From assembly GCA_023414985.1 (NCBI GenBank), contig JAEZLY010000190.1, positions 1 through 8,659 of the forward strand: DNA of 8,659 nucleotides, written 5' to 3'. A model generated the notes under the pieces. It worked only from the letters and a program-made list of their open reading frames with translations. It did not search any database and was not told the DNA's origin. The DNA comes from Bacillota bacterium. Lineage in GTDB: Bacteria > Bacillota > Clostridia > Lachnospirales > Lachnospiraceae. Numbering within the stretch: position 1 is the first letter of the stretch; every line of letters starts with the position of its first letter. Shown piece by piece: positions 1-5,253 of the stretch. The position numbers and the translations under genes were made by a program.

Positions 1-335
1 GTTACCCCCTGAGGGTAATACATCGTGTCTCCCGGCAACCACAGCATTTCCTTGCTGTCCTCATCTGTAAGAACTTCCATGGTTCCGGTCAGCATTACTC
101 CACGGAAAAACCGCTTATCACAGAAATAGATACATGCCTTCGGATTCTCCAGAAACTGCCTTGTTCTTAGAGAAGAAGTATTCGTAGAGAAATAAAACTC
201 CCGAATTCCTTCCCGTTTACGCGGTGAATACATTGCCTTAATATTCGGGAAGCCTTCTGCATCCACTGAGCTGATATAGGCTGTCCCCTGCTTATCGATC
301 AGATTCCCGATCGTCTTTTCTGCATCTCTCATCAT
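1..335 (-). CDS. Pyridoxamine 5'-phosphate oxidase-fold (FMN-binding split barrel) protein, C-terminus cut by the window
   Basis: The first 111 codons are visible; the gene runs off the left edge of the window. The protein begins MMRDAEKTIG and has the usual layout of the small PNPOx-like flavoproteins. There is an N-terminal helix, then a strand reading TAYISSVDAEGFPNIKAM (residues 18-35), a second block EFYFSTNTSS (46-55), a helix with LRTRQFLENPKACIYF (56-71), and a strand GVMLTGTMEVL (79-89). Such proteins bind FMN or a related cofactor and are usually soluble; the substrate is generally unknown, and the family name does not imply vitamin B6 synthesis. Family members of this type are commonly near 140 residues, so a short C-terminal piece is probably missing. 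The ATG at 333-335 is preferred over the next ATG because GGAGG lies 7 nt upstream of it. A good promoter precedes the gene. Confidence 0.8.
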   Translation of the reverse strand, partial: MMRDAEKTIGNLIDKQGTAYISSVDAEGFPNIKAMYSPRKREGIREFYFSTNTSSLRTRQFLENPKACIYFCDKRFFRGVMLTGTMEVLTDEDSKEMLWLPGDTMYYPQGV

Positions 336-376
336 ACTCTCCCCTCCAGAAGAACGCGAACATATGTACACTTTCC

Positions 377-405
377 ATGATAATACATCGCTACGTATTG
401 GTCAA
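377..405 (-). promoter_or_regulatory. Sigma-A type promoter of the PNPOx-fold gene
   Basis: On the minus strand TTGACC (400-405) and TATCAT (377-382) are separated by exactly 17 bp; each box matches the consensus at five of six positions. It lies about 40 bp upstream of the start codon at 335. The spacer holds an imperfect 18-bp dyad (382-399, arms AATAC and GTATT), which could be an operator. Confidence 0.65.
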
Positions 406-520
406 TGTAGAATATTATACTTCACATATTTTAATAAGGACGTCAGAAATTGCGGAGGATCCCAAGTTTAAAACAGGTAGCTATGCATTAACAAAGCTGG
501 ACGGCAAAAATTTAAGGTAA
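377..520 (+). pseudogene. Possible coding remnant, 47 codons, unknown origin
   Basis: A plus-strand frame from ATG 377 to TAA 518-520 ends with a protein-like stretch, AEDPKFKTGSYALTKLDGKN, followed by LR and a stop. Codons in its second half are plausible for a real gene. There is no ribosome binding site in front of the ATG (ACTTTCC precedes it), and the first half overlaps the divergent PNPOx promoter. It is therefore more likely the decayed 3' end of a lost gene, or chance, than a working small gene. I do not recognise the family. Confidence 0.2.
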
Positions 521-560
521 GGAAAACAGTTCATTCATAGATGCCTGCTATCCTTACCTT
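506..560 (-). terminator. Rho-independent terminator of the nitroreductase gene
   Basis: Downstream of the nitroreductase stop (585-587), perfect 10-bp arms AAGGTAAGGA (minus strand, pairing 551-560 with 514-523) enclose a 27-nt loop that contains further short pairing. On the minus strand the second arm is followed by AAA and TTTTT (506-510). The stem is moderate in GC and the loop is large, so efficiency is uncertain. Confidence 0.55.
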
Positions 561-584
561 CGCTATGATTGAGAGATCCATTAT

Positions 585-1322
585 TTATTGAAAGAATTTC
601 GTCTCCTTCAGGATCGGATAGAAGACGTCCTCCTGCTGCCCGTTCCATACCTGATAAAACCATTCATAATAATGGTGGAAGCCCATCGCTTCCCACTGGG
701 TATAGTAAGTAAGGCCATATTTCTTCTCATGGGAATCGAACTTTGCGATCTCATCCTCAATATCCTCCTTCGTCATTGGCTGATATGCTCCGTAATGAAT
801 GACCCCCTTCTTCAATCTTCCCTTATAATGCTTCTCCTCAGGATGTGCACTATAACCGAGTAGGACCGCAACCAACGGAAAGCAGTATTCCTTCGGCAGC
901 TTTAGCAATTCATACAAAGCCTTAAAATCCTGCCGATGTACTCCGTTGGTGATTAATGAATCAATCCCGAGAGAGGTCGCAGCAATCACAGCTGTCTGCG
1001 CTGCCAGGATTGTATCGGTTCCTCCGGTAACAAAATCAATGGTAGTACTCCGCTTATATTCCTGATTCAAGTATCCTGCAATATCGATCAGTCTGTTCTG
1101 ATCCACGCAAAATACCAAAAGCGCCTCACCGGAATAACCACAGGCCTTCTTGATCTTCTCCTTTTCCGTTAATACCACTACAGAATATGCCTGTCTTGAA
1201 GATGAATTTGCTGTCCTGACTGCCGCCTCCAGAATAGCTTCCAGATCCTCCTTTGCAATGGGTCTGTCGGAAAATTGTCTCTCGCTCCGCAGCTTGTAAA
1301 TTGTCTGCATTGTCTCGTTCAT
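585..1322 (-). CDS. Nitroreductase-family FMN oxidoreductase
   Basis: A 245-residue protein of the nitroreductase superfamily, flavin enzymes that reduce nitro-compounds, quinones or other electron acceptors with NAD(P)H, normally as cytoplasmic FMN-binding dimers. Supporting motifs are RSERQF at 12-17 (phosphate-binding arginines of the R-S-x-R-x-F type), TANSSSRQAYS at 37-47 (the family's S/N-rich flavin loop), LGIDSLITNGVHR at 118-130, and LPKEYCFPLVAVLLGY at 142-157. A basic segment, KGRLKKG (167-173), follows, then a C-terminal extension rich in aromatic residues (about 175-245). The natural substrate cannot be read from sequence. The start is supported by AAGGAGG 9 nt upstream. The gene lies downstream of marR in the same direction. 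Its upstream region carries the same 16-bp palindromic element as the marR promoter, so repression by that MarR protein, relieved by an electrophilic or aromatic ligand, is a reasonable inference. Confidence 0.88.
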   Translation of the reverse strand: MNETMQTIYKLRSERQFSDRPIAKEDLEAILEAAVRTANSSSRQAYSVVVLTEKEKIKKACGYSGEALLVFCVDQNRLIDIAGYLNQEYKRSTTIDFVTGGTDTILAAQTAVIAATSLGIDSLITNGVHRQDFKALYELLKLPKEYCFPLVAVLLGYSAHPEEKHYKGRLKKGVIHYGAYQPMTKEDIEDEIAKFDSHEKKYGLTYYTQWEAMGFHHYYEWFYQVWNGQQEDVFYPILKETKFFQ

Positions 1323-1403
1323 ACTGATACTCCTCCTTATAATTGATTTCTTAAATAAACAGCTTCACAGTTCATGCCGGATGCTACATCATGAACCATC
1401 ATG

Positions 1404-1420
1404 GTTAGAATTCTAACTAT
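1404..1420. promoter_or_regulatory. Probable MarR operator upstream of the nitroreductase gene
   Basis: GTTAGAATTCTAAC (1404-1417) is a perfect 14-bp palindrome, and 1401-1420 is palindromic with one mismatch. The 16 bases 1405-1420 are identical to 1895-1910 in front of marR. It lies about 85 bp upstream of the nitroreductase start and next to the TATAAT box, so bound protein would cover the expected transcription start. That it is the MarR target is inferred from the duplication and position. Confidence 0.7.
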
Positions 1421-1424
1421 TATA
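1419..1424 (-). promoter_or_regulatory. Candidate -10 box of the nitroreductase promoter
   Basis: TATAAT on the minus strand directly abuts the palindromic operator, in nearly the same geometry as the marR promoter. No good -35 hexamer is found 16-18 bp upstream (ACTGAG or CACTGA, inside the end of marR). The promoter is therefore weak, activator-dependent, or less important than read-through from marR. Confidence 0.4.
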
Positions 1425-1426
1425 AT

Positions 1427-1451
1427 AAAAAAACACCTAGCTCAGTGTTTT
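1427..1451 (-). terminator. Possible weak terminator at the end of marR
   Basis: On the minus strand AAAACACT and GGTGTTTT (1444-1451 with 1430-1437, one G-U pair) enclose a 6-nt loop spanning the marR stop codon, followed by a tract of seven T in all (1427-1433). The stem is AT-rich, so termination would be partial at best. The T-tract also lies in the spacer of the candidate nitroreductase promoter. Confidence 0.4.
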
Positions 1452-1877
1452 CACATGATTATGAAGCTTAATCAAAAGCTCTTCCAAGGTCTGCTTCTCT
1501 TCCTCGGTAAAGCAGGACAGGGGATCAAAATTCGTCTGCTTCTCCATATCCTCTTCCGCTTCTTCCACCTGCTTCCTTCCCTTCTCTGTGATTCTGACCT
1601 GAATGCGTTTCCCGTCCTCGGCATCCTTTTCCTTACTGATGTAACCGTATTTCTTCAGGTTATCGATCACAACGGTTGCCGTAGGGCGATCACAGAAGAG
1701 CATGTCGGCAATCTCCGAGGGATTGAGATATTCCCTGCGTTTCAGCTGTCTGAGGATATAGTACTGGTTCAGGGTAAGAGAATGGTTCTTCGTTATCTTC
1801 TCCAGATATCTTCTATACGCGAGGTGGATTACACCCAGTCTTGACATCATCGGTAATCTCTTCTTTCCTTCAGCCAT
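1437..1877 (-). CDS. MarR-family transcriptional regulator
   Basis: A 146-residue winged helix-turn-helix protein of normal MarR length. Residues 1-48 form the N-terminal dimerisation helices (RLGVIHLAYRRYLEKITK). Residues 52-60 (NPSEIADML) and 63-78 (DRPTATVVIDNLKKYG) are the helix-turn-helix, and 80-97 (ISKEKDAEDGKRIQVRIT) form the wing with the family's D-x(n)-K-R pattern. Residues 98-146 return to the dimer interface. Such proteins are usually dimeric repressors that bind short palindromes and release DNA on ligand binding or cysteine oxidation. Cys62, at the start of the recognition helix, could in principle sense redox state, but nothing here proves it. GGAGG 6 nt upstream supports the start. 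An identical operator lies in its own promoter and ahead of the downstream nitroreductase gene, so autorepression and control of that gene are inferred. Confidence 0.9.
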   Translation of the reverse strand: MAEGKKRLPMMSRLGVIHLAYRRYLEKITKNHSLTLNQYYILRQLKRREYLNPSEIADMLFCDRPTATVVIDNLKKYGYISKEKDAEDGKRIQVRITEKGRKQVEEAEEDMEKQTNFDPLSCFTEEEKQTLEELLIKLHNHVKTLS

Positions 1878-1894
1878 GCCGCACCTCCACTTAA

Positions 1895-1910
1895 TTAGAA
1901 TTCTAACTAT
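1895..1910. promoter_or_regulatory. Probable MarR operator in the marR promoter
   Basis: The palindrome TTAGAATTCTAA (1895-1906) starts 4 bp downstream of the marR -10 box and covers the expected transcription start near 1904. The full 16 bases are identical to 1405-1420. The position is typical of an autorepressed MarR gene. Confidence 0.75.
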
Positions 1911-1939
1911 AAAATACTACAATGCTGCTCCTATGTCAA
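1911..1939 (-). promoter_or_regulatory. Sigma-A type promoter of marR
   Basis: A perfect TTGACA (1934-1939) and TATTTT (1911-1916), 17 bp apart on the minus strand. The predicted leader is only about 27 nt, and most of it is operator plus ribosome binding site. Confidence 0.75.
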
Positions 1940-1999
1940 CAATCAATTATGCAAACGGTACTTTAGTTCCCCTTTATCAATTTCACAGGTAATATCTGG

Positions 2000-2028
2000 T
2001 AGAATTTAAGCCATACCTGTTATATAAT
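2000..2028 (+). promoter_or_regulatory. Candidate promoter of the plus-strand three-gene group
   Basis: A perfect TATAAT (2023-2028) with a poor -35 (TAGAAT at 2000-2005, three of six) at 17-bp spacing, about 70 bp upstream of the first gene. Seven-base inverted arms ACAGGTA (1985-1991) and TACCTGT (2014-2020) flank the -35 region. They could be a regulator site, as the weak -35 would suit an activated promoter. Confidence 0.5.
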
Positions 2029-2089
2029 AGAAATGTCCTAAGCAACTGTGGACCGAGCTATGATAAAGCAAACTATGGCGATTGGATTT

Positions 2090-2094
2090 GGAGG
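2090..2094 (+). promoter_or_regulatory. Ribosome binding site fixing the start of the membrane protein at 2100
   Basis: GGAGG lies 5 nt before ATG 2100-2102. It falls inside the longer frame that would begin at TTG 2082, which has no ribosome binding site of its own. The ATG is therefore the better start. Confidence 0.8.
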
Positions 2095-2099
2095 ATAAT

Positions 2100-2807
2100 A
2101 TGAGCAGGAAATTGTTATCAATTGAACAAAAGAAAGCAGATATCGATCTTTGGATCATTGGTGTCACGGCCGTGGCAGTATTAGGGATCTATACCGTCCT
2201 TAACTCATCACTCATGGTATTTCTGAAAGACCCGGGCATACCTGTTTTATTTCGCACGCTTTGTATTGCATTGATGCAATTCGGGGTTGCGGGCTTAGGA
2301 ATTACAGTCGTATGTATCATAAGAAAAGAGAGTTTTCTTCATTTCGGTCTATGCAGTAAAAACCTGTTCCCTGCATTGGTTCTATCCGCCTTAATGTTCC
2401 TTCCGAATCTGATCTTCAAAATAGTAACCGGTGACTTTAAAGGGTACTTCCCGTTACAGGAAGTCGGAATGACCAGTGAGGTATTGACCTCCTCCATCCT
2501 GGTCAGAATAATCGGTATGCTCATGATTGCAACTGCCTGGGGCTTTTTTGAAGGCTTTAATTATCCGGTAATCATGGATAAAATCAACCTTCGCTATCCC
2601 GGCAAATATAAATGGGCTGATCCGGGCGCCATTTCCTGTGCTATATTTTGTATCCTGATTCACGGTGCCGTAGGCGTTACTCCGGAAGGTTTTATTGAGA
2701 TGCTCACCAATATTATCATTATCTATGGAATGCTGATGGTACGAAAATTCACGGGAAACGCATGGGGCTGCGTGTTCGTATTTCTCTTCCTATGGAATGC
2801 CTATTAA
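2100..2807 (+). CDS. Multi-pass membrane protein, CPBP/CAAX-protease-like with degenerate motifs
   Basis: A 235-residue integral membrane protein. Hydrophobic segments lie at about 17-40, 47-74, 90-108, 133-149, 177-193, 200-213 and 219-234. The second half resembles the CPBP (type II CAAX protease, Abi) family. WGFFEGFNYPV (147-157) has one glutamate where that family has EExxxR; AIFCILIHG (181-189) offers the histidine of the second motif. GNAWGCVFVFLFLWNAY (219-235) looks like the last motif, with Asn233 kept but the usual histidine replaced. If the resemblance is right, the first and last motifs are incomplete and the protein may not be an active protease. Relatives act in prenyl-protein processing or bacteriocin self-immunity, but no such role is shown here. 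The next gene starts 15 nt downstream, so the two are very likely co-transcribed. The alternative is an unrelated membrane protein. Confidence 0.6.
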   Translation: MSRKLLSIEQKKADIDLWIIGVTAVAVLGIYTVLNSSLMVFLKDPGIPVLFRTLCIALMQFGVAGLGITVVCIIRKESFLHFGLCSKNLFPALVLSALMFLPNLIFKIVTGDFKGYFPLQEVGMTSEVLTSSILVRIIGMLMIATAWGFFEGFNYPVIMDKINLRYPGKYKWADPGAISCAIFCILIHGAVGVTPEGFIEMLTNIIIIYGMLMVRKFTGNAWGCVFVFLFLWNAY

Positions 2808-2822
2808 GAAAGGATCAATCAT

Positions 2823-3053
2823 ATGAATATATTTACCCGCAGAGAACTGTTCGTTACGATGGATTTGATGAAATTCAATGAAGTGATCAATCTGCTTCAT
2901 CAGGAAAATATTCCATTCACCTATAACACCCGGAACAGTACGAATACAAATGGCAGAGCACATCTGACAGGTCTGAATAGCAAGGGAATGTTTTTATATT
3001 ATATCTATGTACATAAGGATCATATTGTAAAAGCGCAGGCTCTGCTAAAGTAA
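2823..3053 (+). CDS. Small hypothetical protein, possibly DUF2007-like
   Basis: A 76-residue protein without signal peptide or membrane segment. Its layout is a beta strand (RELFVTMD), a helix (MKFNEVINLLHQENIPF, about 16-32), a variable polar loop rich in Asn and Thr (33-47), then YYIYVHKDHIVKAQALL (59-75) as a strand and helix. This alpha-beta plan, with a V-x-x-x-x-x-x-K-A-x-x-L-L ending, resembles the small DUF2007 'putative signal transducing protein' family, whose function is unknown. The match is by eye and tentative. AAAGGA 8 nt upstream supports the start. It follows the membrane protein gene by 15 nt and precedes the next gene by 41 nt, so it is probably the second gene of a three-gene unit. 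Confidence 0.65.
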   Translation: MNIFTRRELFVTMDLMKFNEVINLLHQENIPFTYNTRNSTNTNGRAHLTGLNSKGMFLYYIYVHKDHIVKAQALLK

Positions 3054-3094
3054 TTGATACAGTCATCTCATTGTAATTATGAGGAGTGTAACAA

Positions 3095-3523
3095 ATGAAG
3101 AAAAATATTGGTCTTGGTATAGTATTGATCGCTTTCGTATCTATAGCAGTTGTGTTGTTTTTAATACAATTTTTTAATAAAAAATATAATTATCCATTAG
3201 AATACGAATATAAGCAAAGTTATCATAATAATTTTTATGCCGAAAATGGTTATGTAGTATTTGAAGATTCTATCAAGATAAAAAACACTACATCAAAGGA
3301 TTTAGCCTTTTATATGACAGCTAATGTTAGTGAAGATATTGGTCTGGTAACTGATGGTACTGCAACAGCCTGTAATAAAGATACTCTTGAAAAGGAGTTG
3401 TTCTTCATTAAAGCGAATTCCGAACAAATCTACTCCGTACATTTTAAGGCTGAAAAAGGGGATTATGATAAAAAATTAAATAGACTTCCTCCTAAAAAGA
3501 TTATATTTGAAATTGCAGAATAG
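3095..3523 (+). CDS. Membrane-anchored extracytoplasmic protein of unknown function
   Basis: A 142-residue protein. Residues 1-4 are MKKN and 5-27 are a hydrophobic segment (GLGIVLIAFVSIAVVLFLIQFF) followed by NKK, so it is either an N-terminal signal anchor or an uncleaved signal. There is no lipobox cysteine. The remaining ~115 residues are polar and predicted extracytoplasmic, with alternating strands (VVFEDSIKIKN, LAFYMTANV, IYSVHFKAE, KKIIFEIAE) that suggest a small beta-sandwich. I do not recognise the family. GAGGAG 8 nt upstream supports the start. The gene is strikingly AT-rich: 3181-3240 has 11 G/C of 60, while 4021-4080 in purB has 32 of 60. That may mean a different origin from its neighbours. 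A strong terminator follows 37 nt after the stop. Confidence 0.7.
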   Translation: MKKNIGLGIVLIAFVSIAVVLFLIQFFNKKYNYPLEYEYKQSYHNNFYAENGYVVFEDSIKIKNTTSKDLAFYMTANVSEDIGLVTDGTATACNKDTLEKELFFIKANSEQIYSVHFKAEKGDYDKKLNRLPPKKIIFEIAE

Positions 3524-3560
3524 TTTTATATAGACAAATAAGATAATTGTGTACTGTAAG

Positions 3561-3602
3561 AAACAGGGTATGTGATATCGTTTCACAAACCCTGTTTTAT
3601 TC
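3561..3602. terminator. Bidirectional terminator between the plus-strand genes and purB
   Basis: Nine-base perfect arms AAACAGGGT (3561-3569) and ACCCTGTTT (3589-3597), then one A-A mismatch and five more pairs (TGTGA with TCACA), around a 7-nt loop. TTTTATT follows on the plus strand. On the minus strand the hairpin is followed by TTTCTTAC, so it may also end purB transcription, whose stop is at 3644. The convergent position fits a shared terminator. Confidence 0.8.
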
Positions 3603-3643
3603 CAATTATTTATTTTCTGTACCCTACGTTCTATATCGCTTCA

Positions 3644-5077
3644 TCAGACCTTAATATCCGCCTTTAATCCAAGCACGTCCCTATTCTCTTCAAGGATTGG
3701 CTGTATCACATCCCGGATAAATTCTACCGTCTGTTCCTTTGCACGTCCGGTATAAAGGGACGGATCCATCGCTGCCTTCAATTCCTCCAGGGTCATATTG
3801 AAGGAGGGATCAGCTGCAATCAGCTCCAGAAGATTATTCTCCAGGCCCTTTTCCTTTACATTCTTTCCTGCCTCCATGGACAGAGTACGGATTCTCTCAT
3901 GCAGCTCCTGTCTGTCTCCGCCGGCCTTCACTGCTGCCATCATGATGTTCTCGGTAGCCATGAAGGGAAGCTCCTGCATCAGACGACGCTCAATTACCTT
4001 AGGATAGACTACAAGGCCGTCCACGACATTCAAGTAAAGGTCAAGAATTCCGTCCACTGCAAGGAAAGCCTCCGGCACGCTGATACGCTTGTTCGCAGAG
4101 TCATCCAACGTACGCTCGAACCATTGGGTTGCCGTCGTGATTGCAGGGTTCATGGCGTCCACCATGACATAGTTAGCCAAGGATGCAATACGCTCGCTTC
4201 TCATGGGATTTCTCTTATATGCCATCGCTGAGGAGCCGATCTGGTTCTTCTCGAAGGGCTCTTCGATCTCTTTCAAATGCTGCAGTAATCGGATATCATT
4301 AGAGAATTTGTGAGCGCTTACAGCAATTCCTGACAGGACATTCAGCACTCTCAAATCGACCTTTCTGGAATAGGTCTGTCCGGATACCGGGAAGCAGCCG
4401 CGAAAGCCCATCTTCTCCGCTATCCTTGCATCCAGCTGCTTAATCTTCTCATGATCCCCGTCGAATAATTCCATAAAGCTTGCCTGGGTTCCCGTCGTTC
4501 CCTTGGAACCGAGCAGCTGCATACTGTCTATCATATAGCAAAGATCATCATAATCCAGTTTGATTTCCATGAGCCAGAGTGCTGCTCTTTTTCCTACGGT
4601 TGTGGGCTGTGCAGGCTGGAAATGGGTAAACGCCAGTGTCGGCAGCGCACGGTACTCCATGGCAAACTTGCTAAGCTCAGCCATAACATTTACCAGCTTC
4701 TTCTTCACCAGCTTTAAGGCTTCCGTCATAATGATGATATCGGTATTATCTCCGACATAGCAGGAGGTGGCACCCAGATGGATAATTCCCTTGGCCTTTG
4801 GACATTGCTCCCCGTACGCATAGACATGGCTCATGACATCGTGACGGACAACTGCCTCCCTCTCCCTGGCCACATCGTAATTAATATCCTCCTGAAAAGC
4901 TTTCAGCTCATCAATCTGTTCCTGTGTAATATTCAGCCCCAGTTCCTTCTCAGTCTCTGCAAGAGCCACCCAGAGCTTTCTCCAGGTTCTGAACTTCATA
5001 TCCGGTGAGAAGATGTATTGCATTTCCTTACCGGCATAACGCTCGGATAAGGGTGACATGTATTTATCGTTACTCAT
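3644..5077 (-). CDS. purB: Adenylosuccinate lyase
   Basis: A 477-residue lyase of the fumarase/aspartase superfamily. It removes fumarate twice in purine synthesis, from SAICAR to give AICAR and from adenylosuccinate to give AMP; the enzyme is a cytoplasmic homotetramer. Visible motifs are HLGATSCYVGDNTD (100-113), THFQPAQPTTVGKR (151-164) with the candidate general acid-base His152, KGTTGTQASF (192-201), and the signature loop GSSAMAYKRNP (281-291) carrying the catalytic serine. QWFERTLDDSANKR (318-331) and FMATENI (372-378) also fit. These blocks and the length place it with the longer, human-like clade rather than the ~430-residue Bacillus type. The signature has Ala286 where the human enzyme has proline, still compatible with the superfamily pattern. 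AGGAG and AAGGGG just upstream support the start. It is the last gene of the purine cluster, 176 bp after the esterase. Confidence 0.96.
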   Translation of the reverse strand: MSNDKYMSPLSERYAGKEMQYIFSPDMKFRTWRKLWVALAETEKELGLNITQEQIDELKAFQEDINYDVAREREAVVRHDVMSHVYAYGEQCPKAKGIIHLGATSCYVGDNTDIIIMTEALKLVKKKLVNVMAELSKFAMEYRALPTLAFTHFQPAQPTTVGKRAALWLMEIKLDYDDLCYMIDSMQLLGSKGTTGTQASFMELFDGDHEKIKQLDARIAEKMGFRGCFPVSGQTYSRKVDLRVLNVLSGIAVSAHKFSNDIRLLQHLKEIEEPFEKNQIGSSAMAYKRNPMRSERIASLANYVMVDAMNPAITTATQWFERTLDDSANKRISVPEAFLAVDGILDLYLNVVDGLVVYPKVIERRLMQELPFMATENIMMAAVKAGGDRQELHERIRTLSMEAGKNVKEKGLENNLLELIAADPSFNMTLEELKAAMDPSLYTGRAKEQTVEFIRDVIQPILEENRDVLGLKADIKV

Positions 5078-5145
5078 CTCTCCTACCCCTTTCTCATCTC
5101 CATACTTCTTATCTCATTATTATCTCAATCTCAAAGATTTTTCTA

Positions 5146-5208
5146 TTTCAATATTTCAACATCTCTATATCTCAATATCTCAATACTTCTATATTTCTTA
5201 TTTTAATA
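5146..5208. repeat. Imperfect octamer tandem repeat in the purB leader
   Basis: About eight consecutive units of 8 bp (one of 7) with plus-strand consensus TYTCAATA. In order they are TTTCAATA, TTTCAACA, TCTCTATA, TCTCAATA, TCTCAATA, CTTCTATA, TTTCTTA, TTTTAATA. Related but out-of-phase TCTCA-rich sequence continues to about 5090. On the minus strand, which would be the purB leader RNA, the array is a purine-rich TATTGAGA repeat. It lies between the esterase stop and the purB start, with no gene over it. Confidence 0.7.
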
Positions 5209-5253
5209 TGTCTATCCTTAAGTGGCTTTCGATCAGCTTCCACACCGATGCTG

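Noticed and set aside
1337..1402. 21-codon minus-strand leader frame ending at the nitroreductase ribosome binding site
   Set aside because: It has no ribosome binding site of its own and no regulatory codon run, so it is probably chance.
1437..1877. OhrR-type peroxide sensor
   Set aside because: The regulator lacks the characteristic N-terminal reactive cysteine of OhrR proteins; its cysteines are at 62 and 122, and the neighbour is a nitroreductase, not an Ohr peroxidase.
2082..2099. TTG start adding six residues (MDLEDN) to the membrane protein
   Set aside because: The GGAGG at 2090-2094 lies inside this extension and serves the ATG at 2100; nothing resembling a ribosome binding site precedes the TTG.
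5090..5216. CRISPR array
   Set aside because: The repeat unit is only about 8 bp, imperfect and without spacers, so it is a simple tandem repeat.
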